From Pseudomonas sp. B21_DOA (GTDB taxonomy: Bacteria; Pseudomonadota; Gammaproteobacteria; Pseudomonadales; Pseudomonadaceae): a stretch of DNA of 64,000 bases. This document shows positions 16,393 through 28,151 of the stretch, one piece after another; the first letter of the stretch is position 1; each line of letters opens with the position of its first letter. Where the stretch lies: positions 4,526,001 to 4,590,000 of the forward strand of contig CP086683.1 in NCBI GenBank assembly GCA_030544685.1. Direction: 5' to 3'. A program made the position numbers and the translations under genes. The notes below the pieces were generated by a model. That model saw nothing but the letters and a program-made list of their open reading frames with translations, was not told the DNA's origin and made no database searches.

Positions 16393-17409
16393 TCAACTCC
16401 CCGCACCACCATGCGCCTCTTCAAAGAAATAATCCTTCCAGCTCGCCGCTTTGTTCTTCAACACACCGAGTTCCTGCAGTTTCTCGGCATAGATGAACGT
16501 GCGTTGCGGTACGACGGTGAAGTCAATTTCCGGGTCTTTGACGATTTGCTCGACCAGGGCCAGCGGCAGTTTCGATTGCTCTACGCGGATGTAGGCCTGG
16601 GCGGCGGCGGGTTTGTCGGCTTTGATGATGTTCTCGGCTTCGGCCAGTGCGTCGTAGAACGCCTTGTAGGTTTTCGGGTTTTCGTCGTGGAATTTTTCCG
16701 TGGTGTAGAGCACGTTGAACGTCGCCGGGCCGCCGAGGATGTCGTAGGAGCTCAGCACTTTGTGCACGTTCGGGTTTTGCAGAGCCTGGTATTGAAACGG
16801 TGGGCTGGAGAAATGCGAGTTGATTTCCGAGCCGCCGGCGATCAGCGCAGCGGTGGCGTCCGGGTGCGGCAGGCTGACTGAAATGTTGTCGAATTTCTTG
16901 AACTGGTCGTCACCGAATTCCCTGGCGGTTTCAATCTGCAACGTGCGCGACTGGAACCCCACGCCAGCGGCTGGCACGGCGATGCGATCCTTGTCGCTGA
17001 AGTCCTTGAGGGTTTTGATGTTCGGGTTGTTGGTCAGCAGGTAATTGGGCATCGAGCCGAGCGCGGCGATAGCCTTGACGTTCTGCTTGCCCTTGGTGCG
17101 ATCCCACACGGTGAGCATCGGCGGCACGCCGGCCGAGACCACGTCCAGCGCTCCGGTGAGCAGCGCCTCGTTCATCGCCGTGGCGCCGGAAATGCTGTTC
17201 CAGTCGACCTTGATCTCCAGACCCTCGGCCTTACCGTGTTTCTCGATCAGTTGTTGATCGCGCACGACGTCGAGAATCAGATAACCGATGCCGAATTGCT
17301 GGGCGATGCTGATTTTGCCCTCGGCCCGGGCGCCGCTACTGAACAGCGCACCCGCTGCCAGAGTAGCGGCCAACAGAGTCAGCGAAGAACGTTTGAACGG
17401 TGTGGCCAT
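16393..17409 (-). CDS. Periplasmic substrate-binding protein, SsuA/NitT/TauT type
   Basis: A 338-residue secreted protein with a clear signal peptide (about 1-29, ending GARAE) and an NMT1/SsuA-type periplasmic fold (ISIAQQFGIGYLILDVVRDQ, then SISGATAMNEALLTGALDVV and VPAAGVGFQSRTLQ). Such proteins bind sulfonates, nitrate, taurine or thiamine precursors for an ABC importer. No permease or ATPase gene lies on either side, so it is an orphan here. The promoter region is AT-rich with a TTATAGCTATAA palindrome. Confidence 0.85.
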   Translation of the reverse strand: MATPFKRSSLTLLAATLAAGALFSSGARAEGKISIAQQFGIGYLILDVVRDQQLIEKHGKAEGLEIKVDWNSISGATAMNEALLTGALDVVSAGVPPMLTVWDRTKGKQNVKAIAALGSMPNYLLTNNPNIKTLKDFSDKDRIAVPAAGVGFQSRTLQIETAREFGDDQFKKFDNISVSLPHPDATAALIAGGSEINSHFSSPPFQYQALQNPNVHKVLSSYDILGGPATFNVLYTTEKFHDENPKTYKAFYDALAEAENIIKADKPAAAQAYIRVEQSKLPLALVEQIVKDPEIDFTVVPQRTFIYAEKLQELGVLKNKAASWKDYFFEEAHGGAGS

Positions 17410-17735
17410 GACAACCTCGCAGCATGGGGGTGGGCTGAAAGGGCTGACTTTATAGCTATAAAAAATAGAAATTAAATATCTTTATTGCATATCGATAGTA
17501 CTGAGCGATTTGTCTTCTGCGGCTGGAATACCACGAGCACCGGACGAACCTACAACAGTCTGAAACAAAAACTGCCTCCCTGAAAAGCCGCAAAACGTCC
17601 AGAAGCCCCGCCCGGTCTAGGCACGCGATCTTTCCTGAAATCGCCAGTCGCGGGTTTAAAAACCGATCAGCGTTCCTACCCTTGGTATCATCGCCCACAG
17701 TTTCTTGACCCTTTCATGACACGCAGGCCTTTTTT
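17410..17735. other. Divergent intergenic region with AT-rich promoter-like segment
   Basis: No gene is visible in this 326-bp gap. The part next to the binding-protein start (17445-17500) is strongly AT-rich and contains a perfect 12-base palindrome TTATAGCTATAA at 17450-17461, a candidate operator. The rest is ordinary GC-rich sequence leading to the GTG start of the sulfatase. Confidence 0.4.
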
Positions 17736-19946
17736 GTGAGCGCACTTTTTAACTGGCTACGGCGGCCGAATGCCCGCCTCCTTTCTCTGATCGTTCTGGT
17801 ACTGATCGTGCCCGTGTGCCTGCGCGCGGCGTTGGGCTGGTCAACACCGCTGGGCTTTCTCTCGGACCTGGCCGTCGGCAGTCTGCTGGTCGTGGCACTG
17901 CATCGTCGCGCGTGGTGGCAGGCCTTGCCAGTGCTGGTGTTCTGGGCACTGTTGGCGAGCGCCACGGCAGAACTGGTCAGCGCCGTCGGCCGCCTGCCGA
18001 CGCCTTCGGATATTCACTACCTGATTGACCCGCAGTTCGTCGAGAATTCCACCGGCGGCGGACTTGCGCACCCTGCCCTGACCATTGCTTTGTTGGGCGC
18101 GCTGGTTTTCTGGCTGGTGACTCAGTTTGTTGGTCGCGGCTTGTCTCGCCCTGCTCTGCCTCGCTCTGTCTGGGTCGCGCCAATCGTGTTGTTCGCCGCA
18201 CATTGGGGCACGCAAAACCTGTGGCCGAACGACGGCGATGCCTGGCGCCTGTACAACCTGCCGCATCAATTGCTCGCCAGCGAAGTCGCCGACCTGCAGA
18301 TCCAGGCCGAAGAATGGCTGGACGGCGATATCGAAGAACCCACACCCGCGATGGCTGGACTCACCGACGTCGACCTCAATGGCCAGAAATTGCTCGCCGC
18401 GCCCGGCCAGGCGCGCAACGTGTTGATCATCGCGCTGGAGGGCATTCCCGGTGCCTACATTCGCGCCAACCGTGAGGCGATCGGCAGTCACTATCAAGAA
18501 GACCTGATGCCCAACCTGAGCCGCTGGGCCGAGCGCGGCATGAACACCCCGGATTACGTGCTGCACACCCACCAGACCATTCGCGGTCTGTACGCCATGC
18601 TCTGTGGTGACTACGACAAGCTCAACAATGGCACGCCCAAAGGCGTGGAAATGCTCACCCTCAACGAACGCAATCAGGCCTGCTTGCCAGCGCAGCTGCG
18701 CGAGCACGGTTTCAGCACCCACTATTTACAGGGCGCCGGCCTGCGCTTCATGGCCAAAGACAAGATCATGCCGCACATCGGTTTCGATGCGACCCATGGC
18801 CTGGAATGGTTCAGCAACAGCAACTATCTGGAGTTCCCATGGGGCAAGGATGACAAAGCGTTTTTCGAAGGCGCGCTGGACTACGTCGGCCAACTGAAAA
18901 AGCAAAAACAGCCGTGGATGCTCACGCTGCTGACGGTCGGCACCCACCAGCCCTACTCCGCACCGGAGGATTACCTGCAACGTTATGAAACGCCGAAGCA
19001 GGCCGCTGTCGGTTATCTGGACGATGCGCTGGATCATTTTCTCTCGGGGCTCGAGCGCCAGGGCGTTCTCAACGACACGCTGGTGGTGATCACCTCGGAT
19101 GAATCCCACGGCATCGACGGTGTACGTCTGGCCTCGTCATGGGGTTTCAACCTGACGCTGGCGCCGGAACAGGCGCAACTGCCGCGGCTGAATGCCGGGG
19201 TTTATGGCCACGTCGATCTGAGCACCTCGATCCTCGACTATTTCGACCTGCCGGTGCCGACTGCGCTGAGCGGTCGGTCGTTGTTTCGCGACTACGATTC
19301 CGGGCGCGAAATCATGTCGTTCACCAATGGCAAACTGCGCTACCACAACGGTCAGGGCATCTTTTCTGAATGCGACCTGCCGCGCCGCTGCCGCTACTAC
19401 CAAAGCGCCGGCTTCATCGCCGAAAGCGCCACTTACAAAGGCACCTACAGCGGCCATCCGGCCCGACAGATTGCCGCGCGCGCCGATGCCATCGACCTGT
19501 CCTTGCTGCGCACGCCGCTCAATCATCGCTATCAGTTCGGCAGCAACAACATCATCCCACTGCAAGCGCAGATCAAGGATGATTGGGCCGACAACCTGAT
19601 CGGCGCGCAATACCTGGAAATGCCCAAAGGCTCGCACACCCGCGTGCGCCTGACCGTGCGCTCGGTTGATCCGCAGCAGGCGGCGTACATTCAGCTCAAG
19701 GCCAAGCAATTCGAACAGGACGTGCAACTGGGCCTGCCTACGGAAATGGTCGCCACGGCGGACCAGCCACTGGAGTTGGACTTCAGCTTTGAAAACCCGC
19801 AGCCGCGCAAGGCCTTCTCATTTCATTTGCTGGGCTATGGCAATGGCGCGGTTGAAGTCAGCGACTTCAGCGTCATCACCGAATTGCCCGGCCAGGAAGA
19901 TATTCTTGATGACGTTCCTGATGACGAAACCGCGCAATCCAGCTAA
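17736..19946 (+). CDS. LTA-synthase-like membrane sulfatase
   Basis: A 736-residue inner-membrane phosphotransferase/sulfatase-fold protein. N-terminal transmembrane helices lie at about 15-30, 37-55, 62-82, 110-130 and 145-160, then a periplasmic alkaline-phosphatase-like domain from about 230 to 560. Metal and catalytic motifs are IIALEGIPGAY, HTHQTIRGLYAMLCGDY (Thr nucleophile expected here), TVGTHQPY and ITSDESHG. The C-terminal ~150 residues form a separate beta-rich part. In Gram-negatives such proteins usually transfer phosphoglycerol or similar head groups to glucans or lipids; the substrate is unknown. It starts with GTG. Confidence 0.82.
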   Translation: MSALFNWLRRPNARLLSLIVLVLIVPVCLRAALGWSTPLGFLSDLAVGSLLVVALHRRAWWQALPVLVFWALLASATAELVSAVGRLPTPSDIHYLIDPQFVENSTGGGLAHPALTIALLGALVFWLVTQFVGRGLSRPALPRSVWVAPIVLFAAHWGTQNLWPNDGDAWRLYNLPHQLLASEVADLQIQAEEWLDGDIEEPTPAMAGLTDVDLNGQKLLAAPGQARNVLIIALEGIPGAYIRANREAIGSHYQEDLMPNLSRWAERGMNTPDYVLHTHQTIRGLYAMLCGDYDKLNNGTPKGVEMLTLNERNQACLPAQLREHGFSTHYLQGAGLRFMAKDKIMPHIGFDATHGLEWFSNSNYLEFPWGKDDKAFFEGALDYVGQLKKQKQPWMLTLLTVGTHQPYSAPEDYLQRYETPKQAAVGYLDDALDHFLSGLERQGVLNDTLVVITSDESHGIDGVRLASSWGFNLTLAPEQAQLPRLNAGVYGHVDLSTSILDYFDLPVPTALSGRSLFRDYDSGREIMSFTNGKLRYHNGQGIFSECDLPRRCRYYQSAGFIAESATYKGTYSGHPARQIAARADAIDLSLLRTPLNHRYQFGSNNIIPLQAQIKDDWADNLIGAQYLEMPKGSHTRVRLTVRSVDPQQAAYIQLKAKQFEQDVQLGLPTEMVATADQPLELDFSFENPQPRKAFSFHLLGYGNGAVEVSDFSVITELPGQEDILDDVPDDETAQSS

Positions 19947-19966
19947 TCCCTGTAGGAGTTGCGGTG

Positions 19967-20003
19967 AAAGAGTTTGCCTATCGGCCTCCAACAGTCGGGC
20001 TAT
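19967..20003 (+). promoter_or_regulatory. Candidate OxyR operator upstream of katG
   Basis: The sequence fits ATAG-N7-CTAT-N7-ATAG-N7-CTAT: AAAG-N7-CTAT-N7-CAAC-N7-CTAT, with exact spacing of all four quarters. Both CTAT quarters are perfect, the first ATAG has one mismatch and the third quarter is poor. It lies 80-120 bases before the katG start, where OxyR would be expected to activate. Confidence 0.5.
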
Positions 20004-20006
20004 TAG

Positions 20007-22361
<2,355 letters not shown>

Positions 22362-22379
22362 CTGTTTCTTGTACTAATG

Positions 22380-22408
22380 AAAATGCCGCTCGTTGAGCGG
22401 CATTTTTT
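22380..22408 (+). terminator. katG terminator
   Basis: AAAATGCCGCT-cgttg-AGCGGCATTTTTT hairpin 18 bases after the katG stop. Confidence 0.85.
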
Positions 22409-22410
22409 GT

Positions 22411-22498
22411 TGATCGTTCCCACGCGCAGCAAAGGAATGCAGCAAGGGACGCAGAGCGTCGGGAGAGGCATTCCCACGCAGAGCATGGGAACGATCAA
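22411..22498. repeat. Long imperfect inverted repeat, GATCGTTCCCACGC family
   Basis: The element begins TGATCGTTCCCACGC and ends GCATGGGAACGATCA, giving terminal arms of about 15 bases with inner complementary parts (GGAATGC/GCATTCC and GACGC/GCGTC). It folds as one long hairpin between convergent katG and pepN. I recall elements with these ends as dispersed in Pseudomonas genomes. Confidence 0.6.
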
Positions 22499-22525
22499 TT
22501 AAACGCCCCAAACATCTAATCGGCG

Positions 22526-25182
22526 TTACGCCAGGCTTTTGCTCACCACTTCATACACATCGCTGGACAGCGACCCGGACGCCAGAATCCGCTCCAGCTC
22601 GGCCTTCATCAGTGCCTGGCGCGCGCTGTCGTATTTGCGCCAGCGGGTCAGCGGGGCCAGTTGGCGCGAGGCGATCTGCGGATTGAAGCCGTTCAGTTCG
22701 ATCACCAGATCGGCAAGGAAGCGATAACCGGAACCGTCCGCCGCGTGGAAGTTGATCAGGTTCTGCCCGGCGAACGCGCCGATCAATGCCCGCACCTTGT
22801 TCGGGTTCTTGATGTTGAACGCCGGGTGCTGCATCAACGCCTTCACCCGCTCCAAACCGCCCGGCAAGGTGCTGCCGGCCTGCACGCTGAACCACTGATC
22901 CATGACCAGCGGATTGTCCTTGAAGTGCTCGGCGAAGCTGGCCAAAGCCAAAGCCTTCTGCTCTTCGAATGGCGAGTTGACCAGCACCGCCAGCGCAGTC
23001 AGGCGCTCGGTCATGTTGTCGGCGGTCTCGAATTGCTCCAGCGCCGCCGCCAGCACTTCCGGCTTGCCGCTGAGCATCAGGTACGACAGGGCAATGTTCT
23101 GCAAGGCGCGACGAGCGAAGTGCTCGGCCTCGGCGACGTACGGAGTCTTTTTCGACAGATCGCGATTGGCCTGATAACGCAGCCACAGCGCTTCGAACAA
23201 GCCTTCGGCGAGTTGCTTGCGGGCGAATTCGCGAGCGACATGAATCGCCTCGACGTCAGCCACCTCGCTGATCTCAGTGAGATAGGCCTCCCCGGCAGCG
23301 AGAGCATTTCGGCAACCATCGCCTGATCCAGCGAGTCATCGGACAGCACCGTGCGCAGCGCCGACACCAGACGCGGATCGAGCTTCAGACTCTCGCCTTT
23401 CTGATGCTGGCCAATCAACTCTTGAAGCACTTGCACCGACAATTGCTGACCGGCATCCCAGCGGTTGAAGCCATCGCTGTCGTGCTGCATCAGGAACATC
23501 AGTTGATCGCGGTTGTACGGGAAGCTCAGTTTCACCGGCGCCGAGAAGCCGCGCAGCAGCGATGTCAGCGGTTGCTCGTTAATGTCGACGAAAGTGAAGG
23601 TCTGCTCGGCTTCGGTCACCGAGACCACTCGGGTGGAGCCTTGTGCCGAGGCTTCGCCAGCCAGACGCAGGGCGATTTCATTGCCTTGGCTGTCGAGCAG
23701 GACGAGCTCGACCGGGATCACGAACGGCAGTTTTTCCACCTTGTCCGGGGTCGGCGGGCAGCTCTGGCGGAAGGTCAGGCTGTAGGTTTTTGCGGCAGCG
23801 TCGTAGGACTCGCTGACGGCCAGACGCGGTGTGCCGGCCTGACTGTACCAGCGCTTGAACTGACTGAGGTCGACGCCATTGGCATCTTCCATGGCCTTGA
23901 CGAAATCATCACAGGTCACGGCCTGGCCGTCGTGGCGTTCGAAGTACAGATCGCTGCCCTTGCGGAAGCCTTCGGCGCCCAACAAGGTGTGGATCATGCC
24001 GACCACTTCCGAGCCCTTTTCGTACACGGTCAGGGTGTAGAAGTTGGAAATCTCGATGAAGCTGTCCGGGCGCACGGCGTGGGCCATCGGCCCGGCATCT
24101 TCGGCGAACTGGTGGGTACGCAGGTACGCCACGTCCTGAATGCGCTTGACCGTCGCCGAGTTCATGTCCGAAGAGAAACCGGCATCGCGGAATACCGTGA
24201 AGCCTTCCTTGAGCGACAGCTGAAACCAGTCACGGCAGGTCACGCGGTTGCCCGACCAGTTGTGGAAATATTCGTGGGCGACGATCGCCTCGACCCGCTG
24301 GTGCGCGGCGTCGGTGGCGGTTTCGGCGCGGGCCAGCACGGCGCTGGAGTTGAAGATGTTGAGACCCTTGTTCTCCATCGCGCCCATGTTGAAATCGTTG
24401 ACGGCGACGATCATGAAGATGTCCAGATCGTACTCGCGACCGTAGACCTCTTCGTCCCAGCGCATGGATTTCTTCAGGCTGTTCATCGCGTGCTGGCACT
24501 TGTCGATGTTTTCCGGCTCGACATAAATGCGCAGCGCGACGTTGCGCTGGCTCATGGTGGTGAAGGTGTCTTCGACGCACCACAGATCACCGGCGACCAG
24601 CGCGAACAGGTACGCCGGTTTCTTGAACGGGTCTTCCCAGGTCGCCCAGTGCCGGCCGTCTTCGCCGGGGCCGGAAGCGATCGGGTTACCGTTGGAGAGC
24701 AGCACCGGATAGCTGTGCTGTTCGGCCACGACGGTGGTGGTGAACTTGCTCATCACGTCCGGGCGGTCGAGGTAATAGGTGATCTTGCGAAAGCCTTCGG
24801 CCTCGCACTGGGTGCAGAACATCGTGCCGGACTTGTACAGGCCTTCCAGCGCGGTGTTGGTTTCCGGGTGGATGCGCACGCTGGTGTCGAGGGTGAAGGT
24901 TTCACTGGTCGGCTGCAGGGTCAGGTGACTATCCGAGACTTGATAGTCAGCAGCGCTCAGCTCCTGGTCCGCCAGCGTTACCGACAGCAGCTCCAGTTGC
25001 TGGCCGTCGAGCACCAGCGGCGGCAGGCCGGCGCCGCGCTCGGGGTTGCGGCGCATCACCAGTTGCGCGTGAACCAGGCTGTGGTCCTCGAACAACTCGA
25101 AGGTCAGGTGGGTTTCGTCAATCAGGTACTCGGGCGCCTGATAGTCCTTGAGGTAAATCATCTTCGGTTGTTCGGTGCGCAT
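22526..25182 (-). CDS. pepN: Aminopeptidase N (M1), frameshifted at a G run
   Basis: An 885-residue cytosolic zinc aminopeptidase of the M1 family after one correction. Motifs are GAMENKGLN (exopeptidase signature, about residue 262), the zinc site HEYFHNW plus a Glu 19 residues on, and a C-terminal helical domain. It removes N-terminal residues from peptides in general turnover. The minus-strand GGGG run (plus strand 23290-23293) lacks one G; adding it restores LPGEAYLTEISEVADVEAIH and joins the two open frames. It follows DUF2797 by 10 bases, probably in an operon. Confidence 0.92.
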
Positions 25183-25192
25183 GCTGGAATCC

Positions 25193-26022
25193 TTATTGAT
25201 GCACGGCAAGCTGATAGGCCGTGTATTTACGAATGTTGATCACGCCGGTGTCGAAGATCAGGTACTGGCCCTTGATCCCCAGCAGCGTGCCTTCGGCAAT
25301 CGGGTTCTTGTCCAGGTTGAAGCTGACGATTTTCGCCGGGTATTGCTCGACGGGATAGCGGATTTCCAGCGGTTCGACATCGGCAATCGTCTGAATTGCC
25401 TGTAGGCCGAATCGTTCCTGCAAGCCTTGCAGGCCTTCGGCGCAGCTTTCGAACAACTGATCGCGCACCTGCGCCAGATCCACCGCTGCAGCATCGCCCT
25501 TGAGCAGGGCGCGCCAGTTGGTCTTGTCCGCCACCTGACTGCGGAACAGGTCCTCGACAAACCCCGATTGCTGACGTGTGGATACGCGCATGATCGGCAG
25601 CGCCTGACTTGCGCCCTGATCCAGCCAGCGGGTCGGCAACTGCGTGGCACGGGTGATGCCGACCTTGATCCCCGACGAGTTGGCCAGGTAGACCACATGA
25701 TCAGTCATGCAGAACTGCTGGCCCCACACCGGATCACGGCAGGTGCCGGCGTCGAAGTGGCAACGCTCCGGACTCATGATGCACAGGTCGCACTGCGCCA
25801 GTTTCGTCATGCACGGGTAGCAATAACCCTGACTGAAACTGGTTTTGGTCCTGCGCCCGCAATGGGTGCAATGAATTGCCCCAAAAATTCCAGACGCAGC
25901 GTGCTGCCGATCAACGGGTTGACCGGCACCTCGACGTCATCCAGACGAAACGCGTACTGCACGTTCGACCCGTCCAGACGCGCCGACATTTTGCTGATTG
26001 CACCGCGGCCAATCTCGATCAA
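25193..26022 (-). CDS. DUF2797 zinc-finger-like protein, frameshifted at a G run
   Basis: A 276-residue DUF2797 protein after correction. The N-terminal part (EIGRGAISKMSARLDG, then FRLDDVEVPVNPLIGSTLRLEFLG) is followed by a Cys-rich zinc-ribbon-like centre: CTHCGR, CYPC, CDLC and further Cys residues in the next 25. The family has no known function. The GGGG run (plus strand 25879-25882) lacks one G; restoring it joins the two halves at GAIHCTHCGRRTKTSF. The TTG start at 26022 overlaps the TGA of yeaC, suggesting translational coupling in a yeaC-DUF2797-pepN operon. Confidence 0.8.
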
Positions 26023-26279
26023 TGGATGGCATCCGACTTGAACAGGATGTTCGGCACTTCGATCGACTTCGACGCACATTCTTGCGGGCCCATGTAACCG
26101 GTGCGCTGGTCTTCAGGCAGGTTCTGGATTTCCCAGGCGATCATCGCCTGCAACGACAGCTCGCGCTGTTCGGCAGTGAGTTTGTTGCCGTCGGACCATT
26201 TACCGATCTCCACGGCCAGTTTCAGGCTTTCGTAGATGTCCGGGGTGATGTTGTTGATCATGTCGTTGAAAGAGGACAT
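26019..26279 (-). CDS. yeaC: DUF1315 protein YeaC
   Basis: An 86-residue DUF1315 protein resembling E. coli YeaC: INNITPDIYESLKLAVEIGK, then LTAEQRELSLQAMIAWE and LPEDQRTGYM. Small, helical, soluble; function unknown. It is first of a tight minus-strand operon with DUF2797 and pepN. An RBS-like GGAGAC sits upstream of the ATG at 26279. Confidence 0.88.
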   Translation of the reverse strand: MSSFNDMINNITPDIYESLKLAVEIGKWSDGNKLTAEQRELSLQAMIAWEIQNLPEDQRTGYMGPQECASKSIEVPNILFKSDAIH

Positions 26280-26313
26280 CAGGGTCTCCGTGCTCTTTAC
26301 TGAAACAAAAATG

Positions 26314-27183
26314 TTAGACGGCCAGTTTACGGCGGTTATACAAACCGCCCAACAAACCGGTGAGGCATCCGATGAGTAACCCGCTCAGGTGCGCGGCATT
26401 GGCGATCTGGCCGAAACCGATCAGCGAGATCAGCCCGGACATGCACACCACCAGCCACACCAGCATCATTACCAGCACGCCGCGCGGCAGGCGATAGGCC
26501 GGATTCGGTGCCAGCAGCTGGAAGATCCAGCAATGCCCGAGCAAGCCGTAAAGCACGCCGGACAGCCCACCAAACAGGCTCGGGCCGCTCCAGACGAACT
26601 GCGCGTAGTTGGACACCAGACTGAACAGCAGCGTCAGGCCAATCAGGTTGATGCTGCCCTGGCGCGCCTCGATGCGCCGCCCCAGTTCCCAGTACCACAT
26701 GCCGTTCATGGCCAGATGGAGAATGCCGAAGTGGATCAGCATCGGCGTGACCAGCCGCCACCACTGCCCTGCCGCCAGACTGTCGGCCAGCGGGGTGAAG
26801 TGGATGTACTCGCCGATCACGCGGAAATCGAGGAAGGTCAGCCAGCGCAGTGTCTCGAGGTTTTCGCCGAGAAAGGTCAGGCCAGCGACGATCAGGCTCA
26901 ACAGCAGAATGAACCCGGTGGCTTTGGCGTGTTTCAGCTGTTCGCCGAAGCCTGGCCGTTTGAAGGTCTGGCCTGCAGGAATATCCAGTTGCTGTTCCGG
27001 GTCGCCAGCCGGGAAGCGCTCGTACAGCGAACGCACGTCCTCGCTGATTTCCTCCGGCGCCCACAACACCTGCTCGCCCGCCTCTTCGCTGACCCGATGG
27101 GGGACTTGCATACGTTGCAGCAGTTTGACGAAACCGCTCAAGTCCACCGCCAACGGCAGGCGCAATACCGCTACCGCACTCAT
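26314..27183 (-). CDS. Rhomboid-family intramembrane serine protease
   Basis: A 289-residue membrane protein. An N-terminal cytoplasmic domain of about 95 residues (LAVDLSGFVKLLQRMQVPHR) is followed by about six transmembrane helices from ~105 on. The catalytic Ser is in GGLSGVLYGLLG and the His in NAAHLSGLLIG; the HLAMNGMWYWELGRRIE loop is typical of rhomboids. It cleaves membrane proteins inside the bilayer, as GlpG does; targets unknown. Its ATG overlaps the stop of the phosphatase gene upstream (ATGA), so they form an operon with nadK. Confidence 0.9.
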   Translation of the reverse strand: MSAVAVLRLPLAVDLSGFVKLLQRMQVPHRVSEEAGEQVLWAPEEISEDVRSLYERFPAGDPEQQLDIPAGQTFKRPGFGEQLKHAKATGFILLLSLIVAGLTFLGENLETLRWLTFLDFRVIGEYIHFTPLADSLAAGQWWRLVTPMLIHFGILHLAMNGMWYWELGRRIEARQGSINLIGLTLLFSLVSNYAQFVWSGPSLFGGLSGVLYGLLGHCWIFQLLAPNPAYRLPRGVLVMMLVWLVVCMSGLISLIGFGQIANAAHLSGLLIGCLTGLLGGLYNRRKLAV

Positions 27184-28151
27184 TGCAGCACCTCCGGCCG
27201 CTCGACATCGACCCAGACGAATTTTTGCGGATCCAGGCGCGTTTCCTGGTCCAGACGATAGGCCACCAGTTTGCCGTAGAGCACCGCGCTGTAATCCAGG
27301 CACGCGAGGTTCGGGCGGATCGGCGCCGGTTTGCCGCTGCGCCAGTAGTGGCCGACGAACAGCAACGGCTCGTCGACGCCATAGCGCAGCAAAGAATTCT
27401 TTTCGCTTGAAGTCAGCGGCGTCTGCGCGACAGGTTCTGGCAACGCATCGGGCTGGAAGACGATGTCGCCGTAGGTTTTCGGGTCGTCTTCCCAGAATTT
27501 GGTGCGAAAGAATGAACGCACCAGACCGTCGCCGCTGGTCATGGTCAAGCCACCGGGCAGGCGCATGTCGGTGCCGCGCAGCAGGCGATCGAACACGGTG
27601 CAGGCGAAGCTGCCGGGAACGGCCGAGGCCTGGAGGAAATGCTCATCGACGCAGCCATTGGGGAACAACGCCCGCAGCGGCTCGATCAGTCCGGCGTCCC
27701 AGCAAGCGTGGACGACGCGGAAACGACCGGCATCGACGAACAGCGGCAGCTCGTAGAACCATTGCTGGAAGTCATGCCAGTCGCCGGGATGGTCTTCAAA
27801 TTGAGTCAGGGTTTCCTGCAACAGCCGCGCATGGCGCTTGGTGTGTTCGCGCACGAACTGCTTGCCGCTGCCCGGTGGCGCCGGGGTGACCCAGCCGAGC
27901 GCGTTGAATTCGTGGTTGCCCATGATGCACAGCGCCTGCCCCGCCTCGACCATGTCGTGAACGATGTGCAGCGCCTCGCGAATGCGCGGGCCACGGTCGA
28001 TGATGTCGCCAACGAACACCGCCATGCGTGACGGATGCCGCCAGACCCCGCCCTGCTTGTGATAACCGAGACGGTCCAGCAAGTGTTCGAGGGTCATGGC
28101 GCATCCGTGCACGTCACCGATCAGGTCGTAACTGCGCGCGGGATCGAGCAT
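27180..28151 (-). CDS. Calcineurin-like metallophosphoesterase
   Basis: A 323-residue cytosolic phosphoesterase (Metallophos, PrpE/ApaH-like). Metal-binding motifs in order: DLIGDVHG (residues 9-16), VGDIIDRGP, MGNHEFNALG, HACW and FVGHYWRSG. The C-terminal part has LDYSAVLYGKLVAYRLDQE, common in this group of serine/threonine-phosphatase-like enzymes. Substrate unknown. Its ATG overlaps the corrected nadK stop (TGATG), and its stop overlaps the rhomboid start. Confidence 0.85.
   Translation of the reverse strand: MLDPARSYDLIGDVHGCAMTLEHLLDRLGYHKQGGVWRHPSRMAVFVGDIIDRGPRIREALHIVHDMVEAGQALCIMGNHEFNALGWVTPAPPGSGKQFVREHTKRHARLLQETLTQFEDHPGDWHDFQQWFYELPLFVDAGRFRVVHACWDAGLIEPLRALFPNGCVDEHFLQASAVPGSFACTVFDRLLRGTDMRLPGGLTMTSGDGLVRSFFRTKFWEDDPKTYGDIVFQPDALPEPVAQTPLTSSEKNSLLRYGVDEPLLFVGHYWRSGKPAPIRPNLACLDYSAVLYGKLVAYRLDQETRLDPQKFVWVDVERPEVLQ

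Noticed and set aside
23404..25239. 611-codon plus-strand frame opposite pepN
   Set aside because: Shadow frame caused by high GC; the minus strand codes for a complete M1 peptidase with all motifs.
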